Assembly: GCA_022710245.1 (NCBI GenBank)
Contig: JAKLHH010000070.1
Location: 1 to 13,568 of the forward strand
From: Myxococcota bacterium
GTDB lineage: Bacteria > Myxococcota > Polyangia > GCA-2747355 > JAKLHH01
Direction of reading: 5' to 3'
Length of the DNA: 13,568 nucleotides
A program made the position numbers and the translations under genes. The notes under the pieces are model-generated. The model saw only the letters and a program-made list of their open reading frames with translations. It made no database searches and had not been told where the DNA came from. Positions 13,357 to 13,568 of this stretch are shown one piece after another. The number at the start of each line of letters is the position of its first letter. Position 1 is the first letter of the stretch.

Positions 13357-13568
13357 TCAGGGCGCGGCGCGGAGGACGAAGAGATCGTGGTCGCCCTTGG
13401 CCGAGTAGAAGGTCCCGTTGAAGAGGACCTGCCCGGCATAGGCGCCGGTGAGGGCCACCACTCCCGTGCCGAGCCGCGCGAGCGCGTTGCCCTCGTCGGC
13501 GCCGGCGCCCCCGTAGCTGACCGCCGAGAGCACCGCCCCGTTGGCAGGGGCGAGGCGCGCGGCGAGGA
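13357..13568 (-). CDS. Repeat-protein C-terminus, beta-propeller-like (runs off right edge)
   Basis: The last 70 codons of a larger minus-strand gene, ending at TGA 13357-13359. The visible sequence has the pattern of myxobacterial beta-propeller repeats (SBBP/delta-60-like): a short Gly-rich turn (VSYGGAGADEGNALARL), a strand GVVALTGAYAGQVLFNG, then GDHDLFVLRAAP at the end, matching the usual closing D-x-F-V-x-[RK] of each blade. No stop codon interrupts the frame up to the edge. Such proteins are often secreted or surface lipoproteins, but the N-terminus is not in the window. The 209-bp gap to the lipoprotein gene holds the 20-bp repeats. Confidence 0.55.
   Translation of the reverse strand, partial: LAARLAPANGAVLSAVSYGGAGADEGNALARLGTGVVALTGAYAGQVLFNGTFYSAKGDHDLFVLRAAP

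Overview
This is a very GC-rich window of densely packed genes with short gaps, mostly good GGAGG-type ribosome binding sites and several GTG/TTG starts. A Ser/Thr kinase with the GRYELLERISLGGMAEVYKA start, several lipoproteins, a VIT/VWA/TPR surface protein, two PAS histidine kinases and a SOUL haem-binding protein together suggest a chromosomal segment of a myxobacterium-like deltaproteobacterium (Myxococcota). No rRNA, tRNA, CRISPR array, transposase or phage gene is visible.

Left part (1-5584): the 5' end of a Ser/Thr kinase gene and a zinc alcohol dehydrogenase lie on the minus strand. Divergent from the dehydrogenase is a large lipoprotein combining VIT, VWA, proline-rich, TPR-like and DUF2135/YfaP-like parts. 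Next is a second lipoprotein whose C-terminal two thirds is a cysteine ladder (34 Cys in about 165 residues), read from a promoter that appears to give an almost leaderless mRNA. It meets the hybrid kinase gene tail to tail, with only 6 bp between the stop codons.

Centre (5591-11154): a hybrid histidine kinase (PAS-PAS-HisKA-HATPase-REC, minus strand) is divergent from a plus-strand run of six genes: a 94-aa helical protein, an 81-aa unknown, a 46-aa single-pass membrane peptide, a non-hybrid PAS histidine kinase, a 78-aa unknown and a membrane-anchored SOUL protein. The 81-aa and 78-aa proteins are clear paralogues, about half identical, sharing PNATL near the start and VEPRWxRPFWGxxIP near the end. 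They bracket the second kinase. A hairpin with a T-rich tail splits the run after the 46-aa gene. This is the best candidate in the window for an undescribed signalling module; its function is not evident from sequence.

Right part (11177-13568): a minus-strand gene encodes a kinase-fold protein that has lost every catalytic motif (a pseudokinase). It is directly preceded by a possible 26-codon cysteine-containing ORF with a perfect AGGAGG. Divergent from these is a third lipoprotein of unknown function. The intergenic region carries a triple CCTGA/TCAGG site that looks like an operator. Beyond the lipoprotein lie three exact-period 20-bp repeats, then the C-terminal end of a beta-propeller-like repeat protein running in from the right edge.

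Most genes are supported by start-site signals and family motifs. Assigned roles for the small proteins, promoters and operators are inference.
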